DNA of 64,000 nt from Pannonibacter sp. SL95. GTDB taxonomy: Bacteria; Pseudomonadota; Alphaproteobacteria; Rhizobiales; Stappiaceae. A program made the position numbers and the translations under genes. Location: NCBI RefSeq assembly GCF_026672425.1, contig NZ_JAPPRC010000003.1, positions 974,501-1,038,500 on the forward strand, written 5' to 3'. The first letter of the stretch is position 1. The number at the start of each line of letters is the position of its first letter. The notes beneath the pieces are model-generated. The model did not search any database, was not told the origin of the DNA, and was given only the letters and a program-made list of their open reading frames with translations. Of this stretch, positions 26,365-40,589 are shown piece after piece.

Positions 26365-26847
26365 ATGATTCGTTCCACGCTCTTTGTTGCCGCTCTTGCT
26401 GTCACCGCTGCTGCAACGCCTGCGCTTGCGCAGAGCCAGGCGCCCGGCCTTCAGATCGGCGTGCTGACCTGTGCCGTGACCGGCGAGAGCAACTTCATTG
26501 TCGGCTCCAGCCATTCGCTGTCCTGCACCTACAAGCCGACCATCGATGCGCCGGTCGAGACCTACAAGGGCAAGATCACCGACTACGGCATCGACATCGG
26601 CTCGACGTCCAATGCGACGCTGGTCTGGGGCGTGCTTGCGCCGAGCGCCAACATGAAGGCCGGCGCACTGGCTGGCACCTATGCCGGCGTGACCGCAGGC
26701 GCGACGCTGGGCGCGGGCCTTGCTGCCAACGCCCTGGTCGGTGGGCTTGACCGCTCCATCGCGCTGAACCCACTGAGCCTTGAGAGCAACACTGGCGCCA
26801 ACATCACCCTTGGCGTCGCCAAGCTGACGCTGGACGCGGCCAAGTAA
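26365..26847 (+). CDS. Secreted DUF992 protein
   Basis: 160 aa with signal peptide (LFVAALAVTAAATPALA, cut after ALAQS). Mature part carries the DUF992 pattern: GVLTCAVTGESNFIVGSSHS, CTYKPT (two conserved cysteines), YKGKITDYGIDIG, and the tail VAKLTLDAAK. Common in rhizobia; localisation envelope/periplasm, function unknown. It follows GGAG with spacing 8 and ends in a perfect hairpin terminator. Confidence 0.85.
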   Translation: MIRSTLFVAALAVTAAATPALAQSQAPGLQIGVLTCAVTGESNFIVGSSHSLSCTYKPTIDAPVETYKGKITDYGIDIGSTSNATLVWGVLAPSANMKAGALAGTYAGVTAGATLGAGLAANALVGGLDRSIALNPLSLESNTGANITLGVAKLTLDAAK

Positions 26848-26887
26848 TCTGCAATCCGGCTGGTTCCAGCCCGGTTCAAATCGACAG

Positions 26888-26915
26888 GAGGGCGGCTTCG
26901 GCCGCCCTCGTTCTT
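26888..26915 (+). terminator. Terminator after DUF992 gene
   Basis: GAGGGCGGC-TTCG-GCCGCCCTC, a 9-bp stem with a UUCG loop, followed by gttctt. Confidence 0.85.
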
Positions 26916-26933
26916 GATGATCGACCTGACGGC

Positions 26934-27115
26934 GTCACCCCGGCCAAGCGGAGCGCGAGCCGGGGCCTACTCGCTCACAGAGCGGGGAAGAAGGCTGCCA
27001 AAGCGCAATGGCAGGTGCAGCTCACCTTGCACAGCCCTTGGCGCCACCGGGCCGATCCTGACGGCTCTGCGAACGAGTAGGCCCCGGTTCTCCGCTTCGC
27101 TGCGCCCGGGGCGAC
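26934..27115. repeat. Composite REP-like element, copy 1
   Basis: Two related outward-facing units in inverted orientation flank a variable core: a left unit (26934-26973) with CCCCGGCCAAGCGGAGCG and CCTACTCG, and a right unit (27074-27115) with CGAGTAGGCCCCGG and CCCGGGGCGAC. The same arrangement recurs at 61167-61363. The paired ends could fold into one long hairpin. No coding sequence is inside. Confidence 0.75.
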
Positions 27116-27162
27116 AGGAGCCAAATCATTGGGGGCTCGGTGTCCCCCAGCCCCCCATAACG

Positions 27163-27498
27163 TCACTTGCGTTCGTCGCCGTCCTTGTTGATCTCCCGGC
27201 ATGCCGGGTTGCTGGTCGACGGACAGGGCTCTGTCAGCTTGAGATTGCGGTCCTTGCGCTGCTGCTCAAGCTGCAGCGTCTGGCTGTCCAGCGTGCCGAG
27301 CTGACGGGCGCGGTCACGGTCCAGCAGCCTCGCCGGGCTTTGCGACCGCGCGGCGCGCCCACCTGCCGTGCCATTGTCCTGGAACCCACCGAGCGCCGAC
27401 GTCTGCGCGGCGGCCGGCGACATCGCAGCACCACCGGCTGCCAGCAAAAGGCCCACGATCAGGCACGACAGAACTTTGCGCGGCAGTCGCTGTGACAT
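27163..27498 (-). CDS. Secreted small protein, unknown function
   Basis: 111 aa from ATG 27498 with AAGGGA upstream. N-terminal signal peptide (KVLSCLIVGLLLAAGGAAMS, cut near AAAQT), then a charged, glutamine-rich mature part (DRDRARQLGTLDSQTLQLEQ) and a C-terminal cysteine pair (EPCPSTSNPACREI). No family recognised. It is divergent from the EF-G-like gene by about 250 bases, with no clear shared promoter. Confidence 0.6.
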   Translation of the reverse strand: MSQRLPRKVLSCLIVGLLLAAGGAAMSPAAAQTSALGGFQDNGTAGGRAARSQSPARLLDRDRARQLGTLDSQTLQLEQQRKDRNLKLTEPCPSTSNPACREINKDGDERK

Positions 27499-27746
27499 GG
27501 ATTTCCCTTGGATGAGGCCAGACGGAACCGGCCCAGCAATGCGGCAACCTCCGACGGCTGGCAAGGGGTGTCTTCCGTCCAAGACCTGCCTGCGGCATGT
27601 TGCGCTGCCGCACAGGTTTTCCTTGCGTCGGCTCACAAATCGGCGCGACCATGAGGAACCGCCCGACCGGCGGGCGGTGGCGCGGCCTTGCGGCGCCAGT
27701 CCTGTCGCAAACCGCGCTGGCACCCCAGCCAACGGGAGGCGGCGGC

Positions 27747-29819
27747 ATGACAGAAAATCACACGCAGACAAGCGGGAAAGCGGGCACCAGCGGCAGACAC
27801 GCCGGGCCCCGGTGCATTGCCTTGGTCGGACCTTTCGCGAGCGGCAAGACCACCTTGCTGGAAGCCATTCTTGCCCGCACCGGGGCATTGACACGGCAGG
27901 GCAGCGTCTCGGCTGGCTCAAGTGTCGGCGACGCCAGCCCCGAGGCGCGCGCGCATGGCATGAGCGTCGAAGTGAATGTGGCCGAGACCGAATATCTCGG
28001 TGATCGCTATACGTTTCTGGATTGCCCGGGCTCGGTTGAGTTCCTCAGCGAGGCGCAGGGCGTTCTGGGCGGGGTTGACCTCGCCGTTGTCGTGGCCGAG
28101 GCCGACGACAAGAAGATCCCGGCGCTGCAACTGATCCTGAAGACGCTGGAGGATCGCGGCATTCCGCGCGTTCTCTTCCTCAACAAGATCGACCGGACGG
28201 AGCGACGGGTTCGCGAGGTGCTGGCAGCTCTGCAACCGGCGTCCAGCGTGCCGCTGGTGCTGCGCCAGATCCCGATCTGGAAGAACGGCATCGCCATGGG
28301 CTTTATCGATCTCGCCCTCGAGCGCGCCTTCGTCTACCGGGAGCACGCCGAGAGCCTGGTCATCGAGATGCCGACCAACGAACATCAGCGGGAAGTGGAA
28401 GCCCGGTTCTCGATGCTGGAGCGGCTGGCCGACCACGATGATGTGCTGATGGAAGCCCTTCTGGAAGACATCGCCCCGGGCCGCGAGCGCATCTTCACCG
28501 ATCTTGCCGAGGAAATGCGGCAGGGCCTGATCTGTCCGGTGTTCATCGGCTCGGCCGAGCATGGCAACGGGATCCAGCGCCTGATGAAGGCGCTCCGGCA
28601 CGAGGCACCGGGCATCTCCTTTACGCGTGACCGGCTTGACCTGCCAAGGGACTGCGATGCGATGCAGGTGCTGAAGACCCTGCACACCTCGCATGGCGGC
28701 AAGCTGTCGCTGGTCCGTGTGCTGTCTGGCACCCTCAATGATGGGGCGACACTTGTGCGGCCCGATGGCGGCGAGGTACGCGTGAGCGGCATTGCCACGC
28801 TCACCGGCCAGCAGACCGTCAAGCGCGCCTCCGCCGAGGCTGGCGAGACCGTCGCGCTTGGCAAGCTCGAGGGCGTCCTGACAGGGCAAACGCTCGGGCT
28901 TCAGAAAGAGGCACCGCAGGTGGCGCGGTCCTGGATCGCCGAACCCGTTCTGGCGGTCGCGCTGTCGGCAGCCGAGCGAAAGGACGAGGTCAAGCTCTCG
29001 GCGGCGGTTGCCAAGCTCCTGGAGGAGGACCCGGGCCTGCGCGTCACACAGGCGCCAAACACCGGCGAGACCTTGCTGCACGGCCAGGGCGAGATGCATC
29101 TGCGCGTCGCGCAGGAGCGGCTGCGTGGCAAGTTCGGCCTGTCGATCGACGTGCACGCACCGAAGGTTGCCTACCGTGAGACGATCAGGGCGGCGACCAG
29201 CGTGCGCGGCCGGCACAAGAAGCAGTCCGGCGGGCATGGCCAGTTCGGCGATGTCGCGCTGGAGATCCGGCCGCAAGGACGTGGCGAAGGCTTTGCCTTC
29301 TCCGACCGGATCACCGGTGGCGTCGTGCCCAAGCAGTACATTCCGGCGGTCGGGGAGGGGGTCGCGGAGGCGCTGGCCGCAGGACCACTCGGCTTCCCGC
29401 TGGTTGATCTGGCGGTCACGCTGACCGACGGCTCGTATCATTCGGTCGACAGTTCCGATCAGGCCTTCAAGATGGCAGCGATCCTGGCCATGCGCGAGGG
29501 GCTGCCGAACTGCTCGCCCGTGCTGCTGGAGCCGGTGCATCAGGTGAGGGTGCTATGCCCGAGCGAGGCAACCCCGCGCATCAATGCGATCATCTCTGCC
29601 CGCCGCGGGCAGTTGCTCGGTTTTGATGCAAGACCCGGCTGGCCCGGCTGGGACGAGGTGAAGGCGCTGATGCCGGAGGCCGATATCACCGATCTGATCG
29701 TGGAGCTGCGCTCGGCCACCTCCGGTGTCGGCAGTTTCACGCACCGTTTCGACCATCTGGCCGAACTGGTCGGCAAGGCTGCAGATCAGGTGGTGCAGCG
29801 GGCTGCCAGAGCGGCCTGA
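27747..29819 (+). CDS. EF-G-like translational GTPase with altered switch II
   Basis: 690 aa, all five EF-G-type domains by length, start with GGGAGG 8 bases upstream. G1 GPFASGKT is at 28-35, G4 NKID at 146-149. G3 reads DCPGS at 92-96 instead of DTPGH: the catalytic histidine of EF-G/EF-Tu is Ser. The switch I RGIT motif reads HGMS. Domain IV/V motifs remain (RHKKQSGGHGQFGDVALEI, ISARRGQLLGF). Classic fusA normally sits in the str operon, so this is a second, divergent factor. Ribosome binding is likely; GTPase activity may be slow or different (inference). Specific function unknown. Confidence 0.8.
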   Translation: MTENHTQTSGKAGTSGRHAGPRCIALVGPFASGKTTLLEAILARTGALTRQGSVSAGSSVGDASPEARAHGMSVEVNVAETEYLGDRYTFLDCPGSVEFLSEAQGVLGGVDLAVVVAEADDKKIPALQLILKTLEDRGIPRVLFLNKIDRTERRVREVLAALQPASSVPLVLRQIPIWKNGIAMGFIDLALERAFVYREHAESLVIEMPTNEHQREVEARFSMLERLADHDDVLMEALLEDIAPGRERIFTDLAEEMRQGLICPVFIGSAEHGNGIQRLMKALRHEAPGISFTRDRLDLPRDCDAMQVLKTLHTSHGGKLSLVRVLSGTLNDGATLVRPDGGEVRVSGIATLTGQQTVKRASAEAGETVALGKLEGVLTGQTLGLQKEAPQVARSWIAEPVLAVALSAAERKDEVKLSAAVAKLLEEDPGLRVTQAPNTGETLLHGQGEMHLRVAQERLRGKFGLSIDVHAPKVAYRETIRAATSVRGRHKKQSGGHGQFGDVALEIRPQGRGEGFAFSDRITGGVVPKQYIPAVGEGVAEALAAGPLGFPLVDLAVTLTDGSYHSVDSSDQAFKMAAILAMREGLPNCSPVLLEPVHQVRVLCPSEATPRINAIISARRGQLLGFDARPGWPGWDEVKALMPEADITDLIVELRSATSGVGSFTHRFDHLAELVGKAADQVVQRAARAA

Positions 29820-29837
29820 GACAATGTGATCAGCCAG

Positions 29838-29859
29838 GGCCGGGGCTCAGTCCCCGGCC
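29838..29859 (+). terminator. Hairpin after EF-G-like gene
   Basis: GGCCGGGG / CCCCGGCC, 8-bp stem, 6-base loop. Weak T-run, so possible terminator. Confidence 0.5.
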
Positions 29860-29999
29860 TTGCGCTATGACCTGCTTCACGCAAGGGTGACGCTCCGTGT
29901 GCGCTGCTCACCGCACCGTGACTTGTCAGAACCTGCCTCGCCCGGTCCATTGAGGCATGGCCGGCTGTGCCGGATCGGTGGAGTCTGAGGAGCCCTGAC

Positions 30000-30959
30000 A
30001 TGAACATCATCGGCAAACGCGCGTGGGAGATGCCGGAGCATCTGGCAACGCCGGAGCATCTGTTCTTCAACCGGCGGCAAGTGCTGGCCGGTCTTGGGCT
30101 GGCGGGCGGCATGGCTGGCGGGCTGATGCCGCTGCCGCTTCGCGCCGAGGAAGACCCGAGCGCCGGTCTCTATCCCGTACCCCGCAACTCCAGCTACGTG
30201 CTGGACCGGGAACTGACCAGCGAGGAACTGGTGTCCTCCTACAACAATTTCTACGAGTTCGGCTCGCACAAGCGCATCTCTGCCGCTGCCCAGAAACTGC
30301 CGATCCGGCCCTGGGTGCTGAAGATCGACGGGCTATGCGACAATCCGCAGGAAATCGGCATCGACGATCTCCTGAAGAAGATGCCGCTGGAAGAGCGGCT
30401 GTACCGCCACCGCTGCGTCGAAGCCTGGTCGATGGCTGTGCCGTGGTCCGGCTTTGCGCTGGCGGAACTCGTCAAGCTGGCGAGCCCCAAGGCCGGAGCG
30501 AAATACGTGCGGATGGAAACGTTCCAGAATCCGGATGTCGCCACCGGCCAGAAGCAGACCTGGTATCCCTGGCCCTATGTGGAAGGCATGACCTTGGCCG
30601 AGGCAACCAACGAGCTCGCCTTCATGGCCACTGGCGTCTATGGCAAGCCGCTGCCGAAGCAGTCAGGCGCGCCCCTGCGCCTCGCGCTGCCGTGGAAGTA
30701 TGGCTTCAAGTCGATCAAGTCGGTCGTGCGGATCAGCTTCACCGAAACGCGTCCCGTCTCCTTCTGGGAGGAGATCGCCGCATCCGAATACGGCTTCTGG
30801 GCCAATGTGAATCCGGACGTGCCGCATCCGCGCTGGAGCCAGGCGAGTGAGGAACTGCTGGGCACGGGCGAACGTCGTCCCACGCTTCTGTTCAACGGCT
30901 ATGGCGAACAGGTTGCCGGCCTCTATGCCGGCCTCGAGAACGAACCGCTCTATATGTGA
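30000..30959 (+). CDS. msrP: Protein-methionine-sulfoxide reductase catalytic subunit
   Basis: 319-aa periplasmic molybdoenzyme that reduces methionine sulfoxide in damaged proteins. Start at 30000 with GAGGAG upstream. Tat signal: NRRQVLAGLGLAGGMAGG (RR at 25-26). Catalytic cysteine C139, the Mo-pterin ligand, lies in YRHRCVEAWSMAVPWSGF. Length and sequence agree with MsrP/YedY. Its usual heme partner msrQ is not found on either side: next gene is lsrB, ~500 bases on. Two hairpins follow, the second with a T-run. Confidence 0.93.
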   Translation: MNIIGKRAWEMPEHLATPEHLFFNRRQVLAGLGLAGGMAGGLMPLPLRAEEDPSAGLYPVPRNSSYVLDRELTSEELVSSYNNFYEFGSHKRISAAAQKLPIRPWVLKIDGLCDNPQEIGIDDLLKKMPLEERLYRHRCVEAWSMAVPWSGFALAELVKLASPKAGAKYVRMETFQNPDVATGQKQTWYPWPYVEGMTLAEATNELAFMATGVYGKPLPKQSGAPLRLALPWKYGFKSIKSVVRISFTETRPVSFWEEIAASEYGFWANVNPDVPHPRWSQASEELLGTGERRPTLLFNGYGEQVAGLYAGLENEPLYM

Positions 30960-31453
30960 CACGCCAGCGCCGGGCCGTTCTGGTCCCGGCGCAACGCACT
31001 CAGAATTCAGGGCAAAAAAAAGCCGGGTCCAAAAGACCCGGCAGTTATTTTTTGATCTCTCACAGCGGTGAAAGATCACCTTCCAGAGGGGAACAGCTGG
31101 CTGAATTGGCGTCGCTGGGAGGAGAGTGCGACGCCGCAGAACCAACAGTGATGCTTATATGCAGTGCACAAGCTGCCGAAACAAGTGGCACCTGCGCAGA
31201 TCTGCTATGCGTTTCCCGGGTAGCTGGCAAAATCGTCATGCATTTGTCGTTAGGTTCTGGGTGCGCTGCACAATGATTGCCGTCGCCGTGTGCAAGTGCC
31301 TTTGAAATAAGCGCTATTTCGGATGACGTGCAACTGCTGCCGCTTGCTATCGCTTGCGCACTTGCTCAGTTCGGCAGCAGAAGGCAGGCAAAGTCAGGCG
31401 CGCAAGCGTCATATGGGCGACGCATCGGCCACATTCCGCGATGGGTTGGCGGC
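30960..31453. other. Intergenic region msrP-lsrB
   Basis: 494 bases with no convincing gene. It begins with a GC hairpin (gcgccggg...cccggcgc, 30966-30992) and the terminator at 31013-31054. The remainder is lower in GC than its neighbours and shows nothing recognisable. Confidence 0.7.
31013..31054. terminator. Terminator after msrP
   Basis: A-run, GCCGGGTC-caaaa-GACCCGGC (31022-31042), then a T-rich run; can act both ways. Confidence 0.9.
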
Positions 31454-32353
31454 TCAGTAGGCCCAGCGTTCGGCCTTGGCGAGCAGGAAATCGCGGAACG
31501 CGGTGATGCGCGCCGTGTTCTTCAACTCCAGCGGATAGACAAAATAGGTGTCGAAGCTCGGAATCTTGTCCTCGATCTCGCTGAGGATCTGCACGAGCGA
31601 GGAATCATTCTCGACGAGATAGTCCGGCAGGATCGCCACGCCGATCCCCTTCTGCACCGCCCGTTTGATGGCGACGACGTTGTTGACGCGCAGGACCACC
31701 CGGCGCGGATCTTCCGGATCCCGCCCGGCCGTCTCCAGCCAGTTCATGTCGCGCAGATACGCCGGAGCATGCTCGCCGAAGGTCACGAGGCGATGGTTGT
31801 CGAGATCCGCAATCGAATTCGGCGTGCCGTAACGCTTCAGATAGGACGGCGCGGCGTAGACATGGAAGTGCACCGTGAACAGCTTGCGCTGGATCAGGTC
31901 CGGCTGGGTGGGCTGGCGCAGGCGAATGGCAATATCGGCCTCGCGCATCGACAGGTCCAGTTCGGCGTCATCGACCAGCAAGCGCAGGTCCATGTCCGGG
32001 TAAAGGTCGATGAACTCGTGGATGCGCTGGGTCAGCCAGGTGGAGCCGAGACCGACCGTCGTCGTCACCCGCAAGACACCCGTCGGCTTCTCGCGGCTGT
32101 CGGTCAGGCGCGTCTGCACCGCTTCCAGCTTCATCAGCACTTCACGGGCAGTCCGGTAGAGCAGCTCCCCTTGCTCGGTCAGCAGCAGGCCGCGCGCGTG
32201 CCGATGAAACAGCGGCACGCCAAGATCTGCCTCCAGCGCGCTGACTTGGCGGCTGACCGCGGACTGGCTCATGTTGAGGCTGTCGCCCGCATGGGTGAAA
32301 CTGCCCGCCTGCGCCGCAGCGTGGAAGATGCGCAGTTTATCCCAGTCCATCAT
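31454..32353 (-). CDS. lsrB: LysR-type regulator LsrB/VtlR
   Basis: 299 aa LysR protein. The N-terminus MDWDKLRIFHAAAQAGSFT, HTH AGDSLNMSQSAVSRQVSAL and PLFHRHARGLLLTEQGELL match the rhizobial LsrB/VtlR group closely. Those regulators control envelope and redox genes and the small RNA abcR2 in Sinorhizobium, Agrobacterium and Brucella (family knowledge). Location immediately downstream of trxB, same strand, is the conserved arrangement. Two ATG codons are present; a GGAGG lies 5 bases before the first and 8 before the second. Confidence 0.88.
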   Translation of the reverse strand: MMDWDKLRIFHAAAQAGSFTHAGDSLNMSQSAVSRQVSALEADLGVPLFHRHARGLLLTEQGELLYRTAREVLMKLEAVQTRLTDSREKPTGVLRVTTTVGLGSTWLTQRIHEFIDLYPDMDLRLLVDDAELDLSMREADIAIRLRQPTQPDLIQRKLFTVHFHVYAAPSYLKRYGTPNSIADLDNHRLVTFGEHAPAYLRDMNWLETAGRDPEDPRRVVLRVNNVVAIKRAVQKGIGVAILPDYLVENDSSLVQILSEIEDKIPSFDTYFVYPLELKNTARITAFRDFLLAKAERWAY

Positions 32354-32415
32354 GTGAGCCTCCGCTCGCGCCCCGTACCGCCGGATTGCTGTCCGGGCGT
32401 GGTTGGGCGAATCTG

Positions 32416-34429
<2,014 letters not shown>

Positions 34430-34588
34430 CTCGGATTTTGTTATAGTCTTGCAGAACCGCAAAAAAAATTTTACTTCCGGCCTCATGTACGCGGGTGAGC
34501 CAGAGAGTCGCAAGGCTCTTGGCCGTCGAAAGGGGCCGGCGCGATGCCATCCTGCTCCGTTTCCGGGGCGTCACCCGCCAAGGTCGTT

Positions 34589-35071
34589 ATGGAGAGTTTC
34601 TTGAAAGCACGGCTTGATGCCATCGACTGGCACATCCTGAAAGAACTACAGCAGGATGGGCGGATGACCAACGTGGAACTGGCCCGCCGGGTGGGGATAT
34701 CCGCACCTCCGTGCCTGCGCCGGGTGCGGGCACTCGAGGAAGCTGGCCTGATCCGCGGCTATCGCACGCTGCTGGATGAAAAGCAGCTTGGCTATGAAGT
34801 GACCGCCTTTGCCATGGTCGGGCTGCACAGCCAGACCGAAGGCGATCTGATCGCCTTCGAGCAGACGGTGAACAACTGGCCGATCGTGCGCGAGTGCTAC
34901 ATGCTCTCCGGCGAAGTGGACTTCCTGCTCAAGTGCGTCGCTCCGGACCTGCAGACGTTCCAGACCTTCATCATCCGCGAGCTGACCGCGACCCCCAATG
35001 TGGACAGCGTCCGCACCGCTCTCACCATCCGCCGCACCAAGGACGAGGCGATGGTTCCGATTTCGAAGTGA
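34589..35071 (+). CDS. Lrp/AsnC-family transcriptional regulator
   Basis: 160 aa. HTH: LDAIDWHILKELQQDGRMTN with ELARRVGISAPPCLRRVRAL; then the RAM ligand domain (QLGYEVTAFAMVGLHS, YMLSGEVDFLLKC). Divergent from the ELM1-like/trxB unit by 159 bases, the usual rhizobial position beside trxB. It probably senses amino acids or autoregulates; ligand not inferable. Start at 34589 chosen for MESFLKARLDAIDWHIL. Confidence 0.88.
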   Translation: MESFLKARLDAIDWHILKELQQDGRMTNVELARRVGISAPPCLRRVRALEEAGLIRGYRTLLDEKQLGYEVTAFAMVGLHSQTEGDLIAFEQTVNNWPIVRECYMLSGEVDFLLKCVAPDLQTFQTFIIRELTATPNVDSVRTALTIRRTKDEAMVPISK

Positions 35072-35165
35072 GCGTCGCCAAACAAGGTTGTTGTCGCAGC
35101 TCCCCATTTGACAAACTTTGCCAATCTCTGCCAAAGTTTCCCGATGCTCTTGGAGGACGTTGGTC

Positions 35166-35426
35166 ATGGCGACGATGAATGTCTCGCTTCCGGATCCCAT
35201 GAAGGAATGGGTTGAGGCTCAGGCTGGTTCGGGGCGTTACAGCAATGCGAGCGATTATGTGCGGGACTTGATCCGCCGCGACCAGGAGCGCTGTGGCAAG
35301 ATTGCTCATATGCAGATGCTAGTTACAGAAGGTCTGGAAAGCGGCGTCAGTGACCAATCTATGGCCGATATCCTGAACGCTGTGCGTCATCGCGTCCGGA
35401 CGGACCCGTCTTCGGATGGCCTATAG
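35166..35426 (+). CDS. parD: ParD-like antitoxin
   Basis: 86 aa with ribbon-helix-helix start MATMNVSLPDPMKEWVEAQ and GRYSNASDYVRDLIRRDQE, typical CopG/ParD antitoxin. A GGAGG-like site lies 9 bases upstream. It overlaps the toxin gene by 11 bases, the normal ParD-ParE layout. Bound to ParE, it would neutralise the toxin and repress the operon (family knowledge). Inserted between lrp and greA; mild GC drop. Confidence 0.85.
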   Translation: MATMNVSLPDPMKEWVEAQAGSGRYSNASDYVRDLIRRDQERCGKIAHMQMLVTEGLESGVSDQSMADILNAVRHRVRTDPSSDGL

Positions 35427-35715
35427 GCTCACCCGCAAGGCGGCGGACGATATCACGCGGATTGTGATCGAAGGGGCTGTGCAGTTTGGCGAAGCGCAGG
35501 CTGCACACTATCATGGCTTGCTGGAAAACGTCTTCGAACTGATTGCAGCCAATCCGCATCTGGCGCGGGAACGCCAAGAAATCAGCCCACCTGTCCGCGT
35601 TTATCCTGTCCGGTCTCATCTTGTCATCTATGTCGTAGATGATCGCAATGATGTGCTGATCATTCGTGTGCGCCACGGGCATGAGGACTGGAAGCAGAAT
35701 CTGTCGGGTGAATAG
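35416..35715 (+). CDS. parE: ParE/RelE-family toxin
   Basis: 99 aa, RelE/ParE fold: AYRLTRKAADDITRIVIEGA, then ENVFELIAANPHLARERQ, VYPVRSHLVIYVVDD and the final IIRVRHGHEDW strand. ParE toxins inhibit DNA gyrase, RelE relatives cut mRNA on the ribosome; the RVRHGHEDW end is usual in ParE. It overlaps parD. Complete and intact. After it ~250 bases without a gene up to greA. Confidence 0.85.
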   Translation: MAYRLTRKAADDITRIVIEGAVQFGEAQAAHYHGLLENVFELIAANPHLARERQEISPPVRVYPVRSHLVIYVVDDRNDVLIIRVRHGHEDWKQNLSGE

Positions 35716-35911
35716 ACGGTGAGAGCTTCTTGTTCCGGACAGGAGTGAAGGCAGCAGCAACTTTGTAGGTCAAGAGGGCGGCTTTATCTGACGCCTTGTC
35801 ATGGCGATGCATAACGCGTTGAAATTACTCAGGAGCCGTACCGATTTGGGCAGCCGCTCGATGAGCGATCCGCCTTGAGGACCTGTACCATTGCCCGATG
35901 TCTCTCAACAA

Positions 35912-35939
35912 AAAATGCCCGCGAAACCGCGGGCATTTT
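35912..35939. terminator. Terminator between parDE and greA
   Basis: AAAATGCCCGCG-aaac-CGCGGGCATTTT, perfect 12-bp stem with A- and T-runs; bidirectional. Confidence 0.93.
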
Positions 35940-35966
35940 CATGCAAGGACGCCGGATATCCGGCTG

Positions 35967-36440
35967 TCAAATGAAGCTGACTGCTTCGATCTCGTAGGAG
36001 CGCGAGCCGCCGGGAGCGGAGACCTCGACGCTGTCGCCAACGGTCTTGCCGATCAACGCGCGCGCGATGGGCGAGGAAATAGAGATCTTGCCCTGCTTCA
36101 CGTCGGCTTCCACGTCGCCGACGATCATGTATTTCTTCTCTTCCTCGGTGTCCTCGTCGATCAGCGTCACTGTGGCGCCGAACTTGACGGTCGTGCCCGA
36201 CAACTTCGAGACATCGATAATTTCAGCGCGGCCGAGCTTGTCCTCGAGTTCCGCGATGCGGCCCTCGTTATGGCTCTGGGCTTCCTTGGCCGCATGGTAT
36301 TCCGCGTTTTCCGACAGGTCGCCGTGCGCACGGGCCTCGGAAATCGCCTCAACGATCCGGGGCCGCTCGACCGACGTGCGCTCCTTCAGTTCCGTCTGCA
36401 GCATTGCATAGCCCGCAGCCGTCATCGGGATCTTTTCCAT
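35967..36440 (-). CDS. greA: Transcription elongation factor GreA
   Basis: 157 aa that rescues backtracked RNA polymerase by stimulating RNA cleavage. Coiled-coil N-terminal domain with [18 protein letters not shown] (acidic tip D/E), then [18 protein letters not shown] and [21 protein letters not shown]-terminal FKBP-like domain. Start [11 protein letters not shown] at 36440 is the standard one. 117 bases downstream of carB with a hairpin between, so it likely has its own promoter. Confidence 0.97.
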   Translation of the reverse strand: MEKIPMTAAGYAMLQTELKERTSVERPRIVEAISEARAHGDLSENAEYHAAKEAQSHNEGRIAELEDKLGRAEIIDVSKLSGTTVKFGATVTLIDEDTEEEKKYMIVGDVEADVKQGKISISSPIARALIGKTVGDSVEVSAPGGSRSYEIEAVSFI

Positions 36441-36509
36441 TGGTCCTGGACCTTCACGTACCATGGCCCGCACCGTTGGCGCGGGCCGAAAGAACATAAA
36501 AAGCACGAT

Positions 36510-36537
36510 CCAGCCGGACGTTTCAAGGTCCGGCTGG
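36510..36537 (-). terminator. Hairpin after carB
   Basis: CCAGCCGGAC / GTCCGGCTGG, 10-bp stem; on the minus strand followed by ATCGTGCTTTTT. Confidence 0.65.
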
Positions 36538-36556
36538 AGTGCGGATGAATAGAGCC

Positions 36557-39919
<3,363 letters not shown>

Positions 39920-40046
39920 CGTGGCTCGCATCGTCCCGCCGCCGCGCCTTGAAGCGCGGGCGTGAGGGCTCGTCCAAGAGGATTACATTGGTGGCTGAGT
40001 GCGCCTTATAGGCAATAGAACGCCGGGATGGAACCCCGGATTGCCA

Positions 40047-40349
40047 TCAATCCAGATCAGACGCGCTGCTGCCGTCTGCGGGCGGGGTCGGGAGACGCGC
40101 CTCGGTTGTGCTCACGCCATCGAAATCGCCAATTCCCTGGCTGAGGGCAAAGCAGGCCAGGCGCACTGACTTCGGGATTTCAACCGGCCGGCCGTCGCGA
40201 TGACCCTTTTCATAATATTGGATCATGCGCTTCTTCAACCCGAGGCGCTCGGCTGCATCCTTCTGTTTCAGGCCGAGCGCGCGCCGCCAGTCGCGGAACT
40301 GGTCAGGCGTCATTGTCGGCGTGCGGGAGGGCTTCTTGGGTTCGGCCAT
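40047..40349 (-). CDS. Cro/C1-type helix-turn-helix protein
   Basis: 100 aa. The core FRDWRRALGLKQKDAAERLG and KKRMIQYYEKG is a lambda-repressor-like HTH; a disordered tail follows (TPPADGSSASDLD). ATG at 40349 has AGGA 9 bases upstream, better than the ATG at 40355. Free-standing, no linked effector. Between carB and an AraC regulator; target not known. Confidence 0.7.
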   Translation of the reverse strand: MAEPKKPSRTPTMTPDQFRDWRRALGLKQKDAAERLGLKKRMIQYYEKGHRDGRPVEIPKSVRLACFALSQGIGDFDGVSTTEARLPTPPADGSSASDLD

Positions 40350-40589
40350 CGTCATTTGTCCTGCGTGCGCGCGTCCGGGCGCTGGCACTGTCTTATTATC
40401 ACCGCGTATGGACGAACCAAACCCCCATTTCTTTGCCAGCTAGGCAAGGCATTCGCGCCGTGCAAGTGTATCGATAAAAATGACAAGTATGCATTAACGA
40501 ACTGTAAGCATTGAAATATCAAAGGTTCATTTACCATCGCTCGACCGGTTAAAACTCGTTATAGATCCAGCCTCTGAAAAAGGGCGGCA

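Noticed and set aside
30956-31276. 106-aa frame after msrP
   Set aside because: It runs through the terminator hairpin and has no domain or ribosome site.
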